NCBI GenBank assembly: GCA_017547285.1
Contig: JAFYQB010000160.1
Location: 1 to 64,000, forward strand
DNA: 64,000 nucleotides
DNA from: Clostridia bacterium
GTDB taxonomy: Bacteria; Bacillota; Clostridia; Christensenellales; Aristaeellaceae
Reading direction: 5' to 3'
In this document: positions 1 to 7,819 of the stretch, piece after piece
Layout: every line of letters starts with the position of its first letter
Position numbering within the stretch: position 1 is the stretch's first letter
Position numbers and translations under genes: made by a program
The notes under the pieces: generated by a model
What the model saw: the letters and a program-made list of their open reading frames with translations, nothing else
Databases searched by the model: none
What the model was told of the DNA's origin: nothing

Positions 1-66
1 GTTGCCCATGACTGGGACTGGTGGTACAAGCAGGTACCGTACTTCCTGCCGCATCTGCTGGGCTAA
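1..66 (+). CDS. C-terminal end of a putative esterase (partial)
   Basis: The window opens inside a reading frame that ends with TAA at 64-66. The 21 visible residues contain His-Asp-Trp-Asp-Trp-Trp followed by Pro-Tyr-Phe-Leu. This matches the C-terminal catalytic-histidine segment of the esterase D/tributyrin-esterase alpha/beta-hydrolase family, where a histidine near the end is followed by W..W and FL. Family assignment rests on this short tail only. The rest of the gene lies to the left of the window. Confidence 0.45.
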   Translation, partial: VAHDWDWWYKQVPYFLPHLLG

Positions 67-86
67 AGCAGACTTGTAGATAACCC

Positions 87-182
87 TTTGAGACCGCGAA
101 GCGGTCTCAATCCCGGGATTCTTAAGGGATGAAATCCCTTAAGCGGGGTGCAGGGGCAGAGTCCCTGCCCGCCGGAGGCATC
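87..182. repeat. Cluster of tandem palindromes (REP-like intergenic repeat)
   Basis: Three perfect palindromes lie end to end. TTGAGACCGC/GCGGTCTCAA is at 88-110, AATCCCGGGATT at 109-120, and CTTAAGGGAT/ATCCCTTAAG at 121-143. A GC-rich segment with GCAGGG/CCCTGC arms follows up to about 182. The dense inverted repeats without coding capacity look like a dispersed intergenic repeat. The hairpins may also end transcription of the upstream gene. Confidence 0.5.
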
Positions 183-212
183 CCCGTTACCAAAAGAAAG
201 AAGGATTTTCGA

Positions 213-1409
213 ATGAAGAATTTCGTGTTTATCTCTCCCAACTTTCCCACCAACTACTGGCAGTTCTGCAAGCACCTGAAGGATAACGGCATGAACGTGC
301 TGGGCATCGGCGATCAGCCCTATCACGAGCTGCTGCCCGAGCTGAAGGACAACCTGAACGAGTACTACAAGGTGTCCTCCATGGAAAACTACGATGAAGT
401 GTACCGCGCTGTGGCTTTCTACATCCACAAGTACGGCCGCATCGACTGGCTGGAGAGCAACAACGAATACTGGCTGGAGCGCGACGGCATGTTGCGCACC
501 GACTTCCACATTGAAAGCGGCTTCCAGCACAGCGATATGCACCGCATCAAGTACAAGAGCGCCATGAAGGAGTACTACCAGAAGGTAGGCATTGCCACCG
601 CCCGCTATCACATTGTGGATGACTGGAACGGCTGCAAGGCTTTCATTGATGAAGTCAGCTATCCCGTGATCGTCAAGCCCGACAACGGCGTGGGCGCTTC
701 CTGCACCTACAAGCTCAAGAGCGATGATGATCTGGCGGATTTCATGAACAACAAGCGCGACTGGAACGTGCGCTACATCATGGAGGAGTTCATCCACGCG
801 GAAGTCAACTCCTACGACGCCATCATCAACTCCAACGGCGATCCCATCTTTGAGACCGGCAACGTCAGCCCCATTTCCATCATGGATATCGTGAACGATG
901 CCGATAACTCCATCTACTACATCGTCAAGGATCTGGCCGATGACGTGCGCGAGGCTGGCCGCAAGACCGTGAAGAGCTTCGGCGTAAAGTCCCGCTTTGT
1001 GCATTTTGAGTTCTTCCGTCTCACGCAGGATCAGGAAGGCATGGGCAAGAAGGGCGACGTGGTTGCGCTGGAAGTGAACATGCGTCCCTGCGGCGGCTAC
1101 AGCCCCGACATGATGAACTTTGCCAACTCCACTGACGTGTACAAGATCTGGGCGGATATGATTGCCTTTGACAGCACCCAGAAGGATCAGGGCGAACACG
1201 CCTACTGCGGCTTCATTGGCCGCCGCGACGGCAAGAACTTTGTGATGAACCACGAGGACATCATGGCCAAGTACGGCAGCGTGCTCAAGATGGTCGGCCG
1301 CGTGCCGGACGCTCTGAGCGGCGCCATGGGCAACCAGATGTACGTTGGCAACTTTGCCACCGAAGAAGAAATGAACGCCTTCTACGGCGATCTCTCCCGC
1401 TGCTGGTAA
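213..1409 (+). CDS. ATP-grasp carboxylate-amine ligase family protein
   Basis: A 398-residue cytosolic protein with an ATP-grasp layout: an N-terminal pre-ATP-grasp Rossmann-like part (about 1-110), then a nucleotide-binding part with PVIVKPDNGVGA (about 150-161) that carries the conserved lysine and glycine-rich loop. Acidic metal-binding residues lie in HFEFF and ALEVNMRPCGGYS (about 270-300). ATP-grasp enzymes join a carboxylate to an amine or thiol through an acylphosphate, but the substrate cannot be read from sequence. The ATG at 213 is chosen because AAGAAGG precedes it and the protein then starts with a typical beta strand (KNFVFIS). The longer open frame from 129 would translate the upstream repeat. 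It stands alone, flanked by hairpins. Confidence 0.8.
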   Translation: MKNFVFISPNFPTNYWQFCKHLKDNGMNVLGIGDQPYHELLPELKDNLNEYYKVSSMENYDEVYRAVAFYIHKYGRIDWLESNNEYWLERDGMLRTDFHIESGFQHSDMHRIKYKSAMKEYYQKVGIATARYHIVDDWNGCKAFIDEVSYPVIVKPDNGVGASCTYKLKSDDDLADFMNNKRDWNVRYIMEEFIHAEVNSYDAIINSNGDPIFETGNVSPISIMDIVNDADNSIYYIVKDLADDVREAGRKTVKSFGVKSRFVHFEFFRLTQDQEGMGKKGDVVALEVNMRPCGGYSPDMMNFANSTDVYKIWADMIAFDSTQKDQGEHAYCGFIGRRDGKNFVMNHEDIMAKYGSVLKMVGRVPDALSGAMGNQMYVGNFATEEEMNAFYGDLSRCW

Positions 1410-1429
1410 GAAGACGGGGGATGGGGACG

Positions 1430-1461
1430 CTGGGAGGGAGCTTTTCGGAGTTCCCTCCCAG
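1430..1461 (+). terminator. Stem-loop after the ATP-grasp gene
   Basis: CTGGGAGGGA (1430-1439) pairs perfectly with TCCCTCCCAG (1452-1461) 20 bases after the stop codon. No T-run follows, so it may be part of an intergenic repeat rather than a full intrinsic terminator. Confidence 0.4.
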
Positions 1462-1486
1462 ACCCTCTCTCAAAAGCTTTATATTA

Positions 1487-1524
1487 AAAGAGCTGCTGCA
1501 GATTCGTTTCTGCAGCAGCTCTTT
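1487..1524. terminator. Bidirectional intrinsic terminator candidate
   Basis: A perfect 16-bp stem (1487-1502 with 1509-1524) closes a six-base TTCGTT loop. The stem ends in AAA on the left and TTT on the right. It lies between convergent genes: the ATP-grasp gene comes from the left and the methyltransferase from the right, so it could serve both. Confidence 0.65.
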
Positions 1525-1538
1525 GTATGCAACAAGAC

Positions 1539-1570
1539 TGTCATCCTGAGCAAAGCGAAGGATCCTGACA
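1539..1570. repeat. Short REP-like inverted repeat
   Basis: TGTCA (1539-1543) and TGACA (1566-1570) flank a core with CATCCTGAG and GAAGGATCC, giving a nested palindrome. Similar CATCCTGAGC...GAAGGATC palindromes are familiar dispersed intergenic repeats in bacterial genomes. Only one copy is visible here. Confidence 0.4.
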
Positions 1571-1615
1571 AACGGTCTGCAAGCAGTCGTTCAGGATACT
1601 TTTGCATTTTTGCTG

Positions 1616-2386
1616 TTATTGTTTTTGAGCGATGTAGATATATCGAGCCATCTTTTGTTGAAATTGATCGTACGGCGCTAAGGCGCATTGAGTTTGGTCA
1701 ATCAGCAGATCAAACCATTCGCGATGTCCCTCTGCTTCAAAGGCTGTCTGATGATGAAGCGCAGCCTGCCGTTTGCGTTGCAGTAGTTCATAAGTTTGGC
1801 GTGTAATGTCCATTGTACGGAAAGGCATCTGATTGGAATGAAGTGCTTTTGTCAGCTCAGTAGTCTGAACGCTTTCTGTGCGCGCCGTCACATCACCTTC
1901 CTGATATCCAGCAAACAGGATGCCGTTTGGCTTGAGCCAGCTTTTCACCTGAGAAACAAAGTTGGTCATGTCTTTGGCAAAGTACAAGGTATCCATGGAT
2001 GTGATCAAGTCAAAACATTCAACTGGATACTGTATTTCACCGATTATGCCGACTCGGAAATCCGCATTGAAGGGATGGAGCGCACGAGCTGTCTGAATGG
2101 CATGAACGGAATAGTCGAATCCGGAAATACGGGCTCCGGTTTTTCTTTGAAGATAGCTCAGCATTTTGCCGTTGCCGCAACCGATATCCAGAATGTGTGA
2201 AGCAGAGGATAAAGATGCAGTCTGCAGGATCAGATCAATTTGCTGAACATCACTGAACCCATCCTGTGAAAAGTCCTCGCCGAAAGCTTGACTGCAATAG
2301 GACCGGAAAGCTGCTGAATGTGCAGCCATGGCATAGAAGGATTCATAAGCATCGTAAAAGAGAAGATTGTGTCTCTGATCCATCAT
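1616..2386 (-). CDS. Class I SAM-dependent methyltransferase
   Basis: A 256-residue protein with the Rossmann methyltransferase signature. Motif I is ILDIGCGNGKML at about 65-76, followed by an acidic strand end (SGFDYS, about 89-94) and LITSMDTLYFAKD (about 126-138) as motif II. The substrate is unknown. Its start overlaps the end of the oxidoreductase gene (stop at 2383) by 4 bases, so the two are probably translated from one minus-strand transcript. The N-terminus before motif I is helical and may form the substrate lid. Confidence 0.75.
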   Translation of the reverse strand: MMDQRHNLLFYDAYESFYAMAAHSAAFRSYCSQAFGEDFSQDGFSDVQQIDLILQTASLSSASHILDIGCGNGKMLSYLQRKTGARISGFDYSVHAIQTARALHPFNADFRVGIIGEIQYPVECFDLITSMDTLYFAKDMTNFVSQVKSWLKPNGILFAGYQEGDVTARTESVQTTELTKALHSNQMPFRTMDITRQTYELLQRKRQAALHHQTAFEAEGHREWFDLLIDQTQCALAPYDQFQQKMARYIYIAQKQ

Positions 2387-3732
2387 TTTTCTTTTTCTTC
2401 CATTTCAACTACTTTACGATACGGACCAATCATGCCCTCGTTCATCTGATTGCCCATTTTGCTGCGAATCTTCGGCGAAGACAGGAGCGCGCCCACAAGA
2501 TACATCTTGAGAATGGTCCCCTTGTCCTTCTGCGGGAAATCGTACTGGCCGTGTGCCTTGTAGAAACGGTGATCCGCCTTCATCATGCCGCGCATTTTGT
2601 AAATGAGGTCACGGAAGATTTTCATTCCGCCGATACCATAAAAGTTTTGCGGCTGGGCAGGCTGGTTTTCAAGGGCGTAAACCAGTGAGGCAGCCAGCTC
2701 GTCAATGGCGTGATCGGGGTTTTCCTGATCGGTAGCAACACCCGCCAGAATGTTGCTGCCCACCTGCGCGCGGCCTTCCACGATCATTTGCAGATTGGTT
2801 TCCACGCCATAGTCGCCGCTGATCAGGTATCCCACCGGCATGCCCATGGTCACGGTACGGTGACCGTTGCAGAACTGACGGTCGTTGAACAGCTTGAAGC
2901 GGGAGCCGGGGGAGTGGTCGCGGATGGTAAAGGCGTAGATCATGGCCTGTGCGGTCTGGATGTTCTCGCGGAGGAAGGTATCAAAGCCGTCCTTGTAGAT
3001 GCACTTGCCGTCAGTTGCACAATTGAAGCAGCCAAGGCATCCGCCTTTGAAGGGGAAGTCCTGCAAATTGACCACGCGGGTTTTCAGCGGCAGCACGGCG
3101 CGAAAACGGTCGATCATGCTTTGCAGCTGCATATCACCCTTGCGAACATCTGCAATGATGACTACGTCGCCGGGCTTGTTCTTGTCAGCAGTCATGGGCA
3201 CTGTAACAGGCAGATGTCTGGGATTTGCAGAAGAGAGCAGACAGGGTTCGCAGTAGCCTTTTTCGACGTTCCACAGGAAGCGGGCAAGGAAGGCTTCCGC
3301 CTCCTGCTGGCCGCGCTCGGTGAGCAGATCATCCATATCGGCGCTCAGACCGCGCACGTATTTCATTCCCATTTCCTGCGCGTTGTCCTGAATGTAGCGG
3401 TGGGCTGTTACATCATAGAAGTGTTTGGAAGTGGACAGCTGCGTGGCGTATTTGCCAGCAACGGGAGCTTTGTGCTCTTTCATCAGCTCAATAAAGCGGT
3501 GCAACTGATAGGGCGCGATGAAGGTATATACCGGATAGCTGAACAGCAGTGCATCTGCCGCCTGAACGGCTTCCATGGCAGGTGAAAAATCCTTTTCGAA
3601 AGAACGAATGCGCTGGCCCACATGCAGCACGGTAAAGGTTATTTCAGGATGCCGCTTTTCCAGATATCGAACCGTTTGCAGGGTGATGCTGTATTCTCCC
3701 TTGGGGCTTCCGTTGAGAACCAGAATGTTCAT
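2383..3732 (-). CDS. Two-domain flavodoxin-fold NAD(P)H oxidoreductase
   Basis: A 449-residue protein made of two flavodoxin-like domains. The first (about 1-180) begins NILVLNGSPKG, the FMN-phosphate loop of NADPH-dependent FMN reductases, with FSYPVYTF further on. The second (about 195-400) has a cysteine-rich stretch GGCLGCFNCATDGKC, like the cysteine motif of iron-sulfur flavoproteins. It probably carries out FMN-dependent reduction in the cytosol, possibly with an Fe-S centre; the acceptor is unknown. The ATG at 3732 is chosen because AAAGGAG lies just upstream and the FMN motif then sits at the N-terminus. The open frame reaches 3888 but that extension overlaps the cadD-like gene. Most relatives have a single domain, so the doubled layout is notable. 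Confidence 0.75.
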   Translation of the reverse strand: MNILVLNGSPKGEYSITLQTVRYLEKRHPEITFTVLHVGQRIRSFEKDFSPAMEAVQAADALLFSYPVYTFIAPYQLHRFIELMKEHKAPVAGKYATQLSTSKHFYDVTAHRYIQDNAQEMGMKYVRGLSADMDDLLTERGQQEAEAFLARFLWNVEKGYCEPCLLSSANPRHLPVTVPMTADKNKPGDVVIIADVRKGDMQLQSMIDRFRAVLPLKTRVVNLQDFPFKGGCLGCFNCATDGKCIYKDGFDTFLRENIQTAQAMIYAFTIRDHSPGSRFKLFNDRQFCNGHRTVTMGMPVGYLISGDYGVETNLQMIVEGRAQVGSNILAGVATDQENPDHAIDELAASLVYALENQPAQPQNFYGIGGMKIFRDLIYKMRGMMKADHRFYKAHGQYDFPQKDKGTILKMYLVGALLSSPKIRSKMGNQMNEGMIGPYRKVVEMEEKEK

Positions 3733-3764
3733 GAGATATTTCTCCTTTTGCGTGAGATGGGAGA

Positions 3765-4328
3765 TCAGAAAAACAGAATGTAGAACCCAAGCAGGATATA
3801 AACCAAAGGGATCAGAACCGATTTGTATCGGGTAAGCAGTTTCTGCAGCAGTGGTAAACCGGTCAGCCGCTTGCTGAGAAAACACCATACAGCAGTCATC
3901 AGGGCAAAAATGCAGATTGCCGTGATCATCTGCCTTGAGGTGAAACCGGCAAACAACGGCAGATAAACGCCGATGTTATCCGCGCCGTTAGCGATGGTGA
4001 TCAGCATCATGCTCATCCATAGAAAACGGGAACTGGCGGATCTGTCCTCTTTATCATGCCGGCTGCGAAGCGTGCTGACGATGTCTCTGAAGCCCAAACC
4101 GATGGGAACCAGTCCGAGCAGAGAAAGCCATTGATCCGGCAGCATCTGCAGCCCGCGTGCCCCCAGCAGACTGATAGCGGTTAATGCTCCAATGCCCAGA
4201 TATTTGCCGGTCACAATGCTGTGCGACGCCTCTTTGGTATGGTGCTACGCAAAGAAAATCATATTGATGAACAGATCGTCTATGTTGGTACCAATGTAGG
4301 CGATCATACTTAAAAGAATGGTTTCCAT
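3765..4328 (-). pseudogene. cadD-like cadmium-resistance transporter broken by an amber codon
   Basis: Read from ATG 4328, the frame encodes METILLSMIAYIGTNIDDLF and continues for 27 residues, then meets TAG at 4247-4245. It stays open in the same frame to 3765. The combined 187-residue product matches the CadD family of membrane transporters: N-terminal NIDD motif in TM1, several hydrophobic segments and a C-terminal TM (PLVYILLGFYILFF). At the stop, relatives usually have a glutamine-like position after FF(A/S), so a CAG-to-TAG change is the simplest explanation. Re-initiation at GTG 4214 would lose TM1 with its NIDD motif. It sits upstream of the oxidoreductase on the same strand. A sequencing error cannot be excluded. 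Confidence 0.65.
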
Positions 4329-4393
4329 TTGTATCCCGGTCCTTTTCGGCTTTTCTGATCGTATGATAGCACAGTTTGCAAATAAGGGCAATC

Positions 4394-4423
4394 AAAAAAG
4401 CCCGGCGAAGATGCGCCGGGCTT
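4394..4423 (-). terminator. Intrinsic terminator of the symporter gene
   Basis: A 10-bp stem (AAGCCCGGCG/CGCCGGGCTT) with a six-base loop. On the minus strand it is followed by a U-run from the A-tract at 4394-4399. It lies 12 bases after the symporter stop codon. Confidence 0.8.
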
Positions 4424-4434
4424 GGCAGGTGCGA

Positions 4435-5772
4435 TTAATGCCAGGGGAAGGTGATCAAACCGTAAGCATACAGGAAGATGACCGCAACAGGAATAAAATA
4501 CTGGAAGAGAGGCTTCATCCAGTTCTGAACCTTGGGGCCAGTGCCGGTGTTGGCTTCCAGCATGAAGTTTTCCCAACCCCAGCCGATCCTGTTGCAGCAG
4601 AAGCAGGCGACGATCAGGGAACCCAGCGGCAGCATGTTGTAGCTGACGATGAAATCCCAGAAGTCCAGCCAGGAAGAACCGGCGGCGAAGGGAACAAAGC
4701 CGCTCCACACGCTGAAGCCCAGCGCAGTGGTGATGGAGGTGAGGAACAGGCCAATGCCGCAGATGATGCAGCCCTTGGGACGGTTCCAGCCGGTCATCTC
4801 TCGTACGCAGGCCAGAATGTTTTCAAACACGGCCAGAATGGTGGAGAAAGCAGCGAATACCATGAACAGGAAGAAGATGGTGCCCCACAGGCGGCCGCCG
4901 TTCATGTTGTTGAACACGCTGGCCATGGTATCAAAGAGCAGGGAAGGGCCGGCGCCGACTTCTACATTGTAGGTGAAGCAGGCGGGGAAGATGATCAGAC
5001 CGGAAGTGATGGCAACGAAAGAGTCCAGTAGAATGATGTTGACGGATTCGCCCATCAGGGAACGCTTCTTATCAATGTAAGAACCAAAGATTGCCATGGA
5101 GCCGATGCCCAGAGACAAGGTGAAGAATGCCTGATTCATGGCGGCTACCACCGTGCTGCCGCTGATTTTGTTCAGATCGGGCACCAGGTAGAACTTGAGG
5201 CCCTCCTTGGCGCCGGGAAGGGTGGCGCTGTTGATGGCCAGCACGATCATCAGCAGAAGAAGAACGACCATCATATACTTGGTCACGCGCTCCAGACCGC
5301 CCTGAAGCTTAAAGCTCAGAACCAGGAAGCCGATCACAACAACAATGGCCATATAACCAAGGTTCAGCGCAGGATTGCTGATCATGGCGCCGAAACCGAG
5401 ATTGGCATTGTTTCCGGTCAGGAAACTGACAAAATAATAGATCATCCAGCCGGTAACGACCGTGTAGAAGGACATGAGGCAGATGTTGCCAAGCAGTGCT
5501 GCATAGCCGTGCAGGTGCCACTTCTGTCCGGGCTTCTGCAGCTTTTGGTACATGCGGGTGGGGCTGGCCTGAGAACCGCGGCCCAGTGCAAATTCCATGG
5601 TCATAACAGGCAGACCAAGGAGCAGAAGCATCAGAGCATAGATCAGTACAAATCCGCCGCCGCCGTTCTGGCCGGTCAGCCAGGGGAATTTCCAAACATT
5701 GCCGCAGCCGATGGCGCAGCCGGCGCTCAGAAGAATAAAGCCAAGACGGCTTCCCAGTCGTTCTCTTTCCAT
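4435..5772 (-). CDS. Sodium:neurotransmitter symporter (SNF) family transporter
   Basis: A 445-residue polytopic membrane protein with about 11-12 hydrophobic segments. TM1 carries the signature GCAIGCGNVWKFPW (about 17-30), where the unwound G-N-V-W-K/R-F-P region binds substrate and Na+ in LeuT-like proteins. Family members take up amino acids or related amines with sodium; the substrate here is not evident. ATG 5772 is preferred because GGAGG lies eight bases upstream and the protein then starts ERERLGSRLGF, typical of bacterial members. It appears to be a single-gene unit ended by the hairpin at 4394-4423. Confidence 0.85.
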   Translation of the reverse strand: MERERLGSRLGFILLSAGCAIGCGNVWKFPWLTGQNGGGGFVLIYALMLLLLGLPVMTMEFALGRGSQASPTRMYQKLQKPGQKWHLHGYAALLGNICLMSFYTVVTGWMIYYFVSFLTGNNANLGFGAMISNPALNLGYMAIVVVIGFLVLSFKLQGGLERVTKYMMVVLLLLMIVLAINSATLPGAKEGLKFYLVPDLNKISGSTVVAAMNQAFFTLSLGIGSMAIFGSYIDKKRSLMGESVNIILLDSFVAITSGLIIFPACFTYNVEVGAGPSLLFDTMASVFNNMNGGRLWGTIFFLFMVFAAFSTILAVFENILACVREMTGWNRPKGCIICGIGLFLTSITTALGFSVWSGFVPFAAGSSWLDFWDFIVSYNMLPLGSLIVACFCCNRIGWGWENFMLEANTGTGPKVQNWMKPLFQYFIPVAVIFLYAYGLITFPWH

Positions 5773-5962
5773 AAGTGAACCTCCATGTGTGGGAGAAACG
5801 CTCCCTTTTTGCAAAAGCGCATCCGAAAATGCAGGGAATCCTGCATGATGAATATTCTTTTGGCTTATGAGGTCATAATTTTACCACACTTATCATGAGA
5901 ACACAAATCATTTGCAGGAAATACAATAAAAAAACAATTTGAAATCAGCTTTCCTGGTTTAT

Positions 5963-5991
5963 GAATAGTCTGCCTTGAACGGGCAAAACTA
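5963..5991 (+). promoter_or_regulatory. Candidate sigma-G/F-type forespore promoter
   Basis: GAATA (5963-5967) fits the sigma-G -35 consensus. After 17 bases, AAAACTA (5985-5991) matches five of seven positions of the CATNNTA-type -10. It lies 33 bases upstream of the small gene at 6024. This is a pattern match only. Confidence 0.35.
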
Positions 5992-6023
5992 TCCGCGTAC
6001 CAGCAGGAAAGGAGGATTCCGTG

Positions 6024-6158
6024 ATGGATAAGCAGAACAGCCGCAGCAATCAGAACCAGCAAAACGGCAGCCAGAAGGATCACAGCAATCAGCAGAAGAG
6101 TCACCAGAGCGAGCGCAGCAACGTCAGCAGCCAGCAGAATGCTCACCATGACCGCTGA
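6024..6158 (+). CDS. Small Gln/Asn/Ser-rich protein, possible spore protein
   Basis: A 44-residue, strongly hydrophilic protein (starts MDKQNSRSNQNQQNGSQKD) made almost entirely of Gln, Asn, Ser, His and Lys, with no hydrophobic core. It was found by eye because it is very short. A near-perfect ribosome binding site (AAAGGAGG, 6008-6015) lies nine bases before ATG 6024. A forespore-like promoter lies upstream and a very strong terminator downstream, so it is a complete, highly expressed single-gene unit. Composition and setting, next to spoVT, suggest a small spore protein such as a minor acid-soluble or coat component. There is no recognisable family motif, so this is inference. Confidence 0.6.
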   Translation: MDKQNSRSNQNQQNGSQKDHSNQQKSHQSERSNVSSQQNAHHDR

Positions 6159-6195
6159 GCAATTTTCTTTGCTCCTGATCAGAAACGGTTTCCGC

Positions 6196-6233
6196 CCGTA
6201 TGCTGCCTGACCAGGCAGCATACGGATTTTTTT
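6196..6233 (+). terminator. Strong intrinsic terminator
   Basis: A perfect 13-bp stem (CCGTATGCTGCCT with AGGCAGCATACGG) and four-base loop is followed by ATTTTTTT. It ends the transcript of the small Gln/Asn-rich gene. Confidence 0.9.
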
Positions 6234-6329
6234 GATGGGCATCACAGGGATTGACGTGATCGTTTATTGGATATGAAGGTCCTGATTGCGGTTGAGAATT
6301 CAAAAAACGCAATTCCATATGTTCCCTGC

Positions 6330-6358
6330 GTATCAACCGCCTGCAAAATTCCATACTA
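6330..6358 (+). promoter_or_regulatory. Candidate sigma-G promoter of spoVT
   Basis: CATACTA (6352-6358) is a full match to the sigma-F/G -10 consensus. GTATC (6330-6334) matches four of five -35 positions with a 17-base spacer. It lies 60 bases before the TTG start of spoVT. In Bacillus subtilis spoVT is a sigma-G gene, so both position and identity fit. Confidence 0.6.
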
Positions 6359-6417
6359 GGTATGCAAAGCAAACGGCAGGCAAATACAGGCCGTGCCGCG
6401 CAAGGAGGCTGGAAACA

Positions 6418-6591
6418 TTGCGTGCAACAGGCATTGTACGAAGAATTGATGAGCTGGGAAGAGTTGTGATTCCCAAAGAAATCCGGCGTACGCTTAGAAT
6501 TCGGGAGGGCGACCCGTCACAGATAACAGGGAACGCGTGGGAAAGGTTTTGCTTTGCGATGAGTGATTTGGCAAAACGGGCTGGGTGGTAA
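6418..6591 (+). pseudogene. spoVT: 5' part of spoVT, cut by the element and fused to the recombinase tail
   Basis: From TTG 6418, behind AAGGAGG at 6402-6408, the frame encodes the first 33 residues of SpoVT: an AbrB-type start (ATGIVRRIDELGRVVIPKEI) running through REGDP. At codons 31-33 (GGC GAC CCG, 6508-6516) the SpoVT sequence stops abruptly. It is followed by 24 unrelated residues (SQITGNAWERF...) ending in TAA at 6589. The missing 151 residues are at 32291-32746 in phase. SpoVT is a forespore transcription factor with an N-terminal swapped-hairpin AbrB domain of about 50 residues and a GAF-like C-terminal domain. Here the AbrB domain is cut in half, so the 57-residue product should not fold or bind DNA normally. 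The 24-residue tail is the native C-terminus of the element's recombinase. Confidence 0.93.
6508..6516 (+). other. attL core
   Basis: GGCGACCCG occurs here and at 32282-32290. Left of it is spoVT, right of it is element DNA beginning TCACAGATAAC. The core coincides with the spoVT codons for Gly31-Asp32-Pro33. Bases 6516-6527 form the right arm of the attP inverted repeat. Confidence 0.88.
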
Positions 6592-6613
6592 TTGCACAAA
6601 AGGGGGAAAGATA

Positions 6614-6865
6614 ATGGAAATGTACGCTTGTTATTTCAATATGGACACCGGCTGCGTGGATGCCTGGCTGAAGGATGGGCACATCCTCTCCATCGACTGT
6701 ACGAAAGTGGAGCAGGTCGAAGTGGAGAACATGTACCAGCAGTCGGAACTGGATTACCTGATCTATAATGATCCTGCCGCTTATGTGGAACTGATTGTGG
6801 AGGGCGATCCGAAACGGTATCTGCAGGCGGTGACACGGTATGAACTGCCGGAGGAAATGAAGTGA
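6614..6865 (+). CDS. Small element-borne protein, DUF6061-like
   Basis: An 83-residue acidic protein, MEMYACYFNMDTGCVDAWL at the start, with MYQQSELDYLIYNDP in the middle. This resembles the DUF6061 family of small proteins common in clostridial mobile elements; their function is unknown. ATG 6614 follows GGGGGAAAG. The open frame to 6563 is rejected because it overlaps the recombinase-tail segment. It is the first gene inside the left end. Confidence 0.6.
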   Translation: MEMYACYFNMDTGCVDAWLKDGHILSIDCTKVEQVEVENMYQQSELDYLIYNDPAAYVELIVEGDPKRYLQAVTRYELPEEMK

Positions 6866-6916
6866 ACAGAGTAAGGAAGCTTTGCGTGTGCAGGGCTTCC
6901 TTTTGGCTATTTGCAA

Positions 6917-7717
6917 TTATTCTAAAGACGATTGGTAATCAATGTAGCGGTAAATGATGTTTTCGATAGTCTCTGTTACTCCATCAAAGCTTTCATCAAC
7001 AGCATCCCAGCAATAAAGCGTTACCAAACGATACAAAGCAATGTAAATGGTGACGATCATGCTCATAATCTTGTCCATTGTTGCAGAACTGCTCAACTTT
7101 GTAGCGATGGATGTTCCATGGGAATAAGGACTCATCAGTTCAAACCCAAGGTATTCACTTGAATCAACAAGATCACAAACTCCTCTGAAGTTAAAACGCT
7201 TTTTCTTATAGATTTTATATGTCCATCCATAATTCTCATCGATATATGGTCTGTCACGATTCCCTTTTTCAAGAAACGCTTTATCTATCTCATATCGTTT
7301 ACACATATCTTCCCAAAAGTCCAAATCCTTTAGTGAAGCGCCGTCTTTGCCGCGGATAACAGTATCTCGATACGATTGTACCATGTAATACTTCCAAAGT
7401 TCCTCCTTCTCGTCGTTGTAGATTAGTTCAAAGAACACGCTGTTCTCAATAAGCACACGCAAAACCATGTTGGCTGCGTTTAGATGTCCCAAAACCATAT
7501 TGTCATGCGCCATTTTTGCGTATGAAACAATGGAGGTTGCAAACATATGGCAAATACCCTCATAGCTCCACGTGTCTCTCGTATCTTTTTCTTCGATAGC
7601 CTTTTCAGTCATTTTGATGAGCCTTCGTAGCAATGACAGTTCACGCTTATACTCGCACATTGTAACGGCATTTAGTTCATCGCAGAACAGGTTTCTTTTG
7701 TTTACGCTTGTACTCAT
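6917..7717 (-). CDS. DUF5677-like helical protein, putative defence or toxin-type gene
   Basis: A 266-residue, mostly helical soluble protein with LRVLIENSVFFELIYND at about 100-116 and SPYSHGTSIA near residue 200. The arrangement resembles DUF5677 proteins, which are sporadic and often lie in genomic islands; their biochemical role is not established. ATG 7717 is chosen because GGAGG lies eight bases upstream. It is transcribed divergently from an XRE regulator across a palindromic operator-like site, so it is probably controlled by that regulator. The family call is from memory of the conserved segments and is tentative. Confidence 0.5.
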   Translation of the reverse strand: MSTSVNKRNLFCDELNAVTMCEYKRELSLLRRLIKMTEKAIEEKDTRDTWSYEGICHMFATSIVSYAKMAHDNMVLGHLNAANMVLRVLIENSVFFELIYNDEKEELWKYYMVQSYRDTVIRGKDGASLKDLDFWEDMCKRYEIDKAFLEKGNRDRPYIDENYGWTYKIYKKKRFNFRGVCDLVDSSEYLGFELMSPYSHGTSIATKLSSSATMDKIMSMIVTIYIALYRLVTLYCWDAVDESFDGVTETIENIIYRYIDYQSSLE

Positions 7718-7819
7718 TCTTGTTTCCTCCGCAATATTTTGTTTGCATATCATGATAACACACAGATGGAACGAAAGAGAAATCTTGAGTTTTTGTTGTG
7801 TATGTGGTATATTGTCCGT

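Noticed and set aside
63..1253. Long minus-strand open frame opposite the ATP-grasp gene
   Set aside because: It is a shadow of a GC-rich gene: low-complexity Val/His/Ala-rich translation, no family motifs and no ribosome site. The same holds for minus-strand frames at 14749-15612, 20681-21961, 34209-35765, 38354-39679 and 48450-50126.
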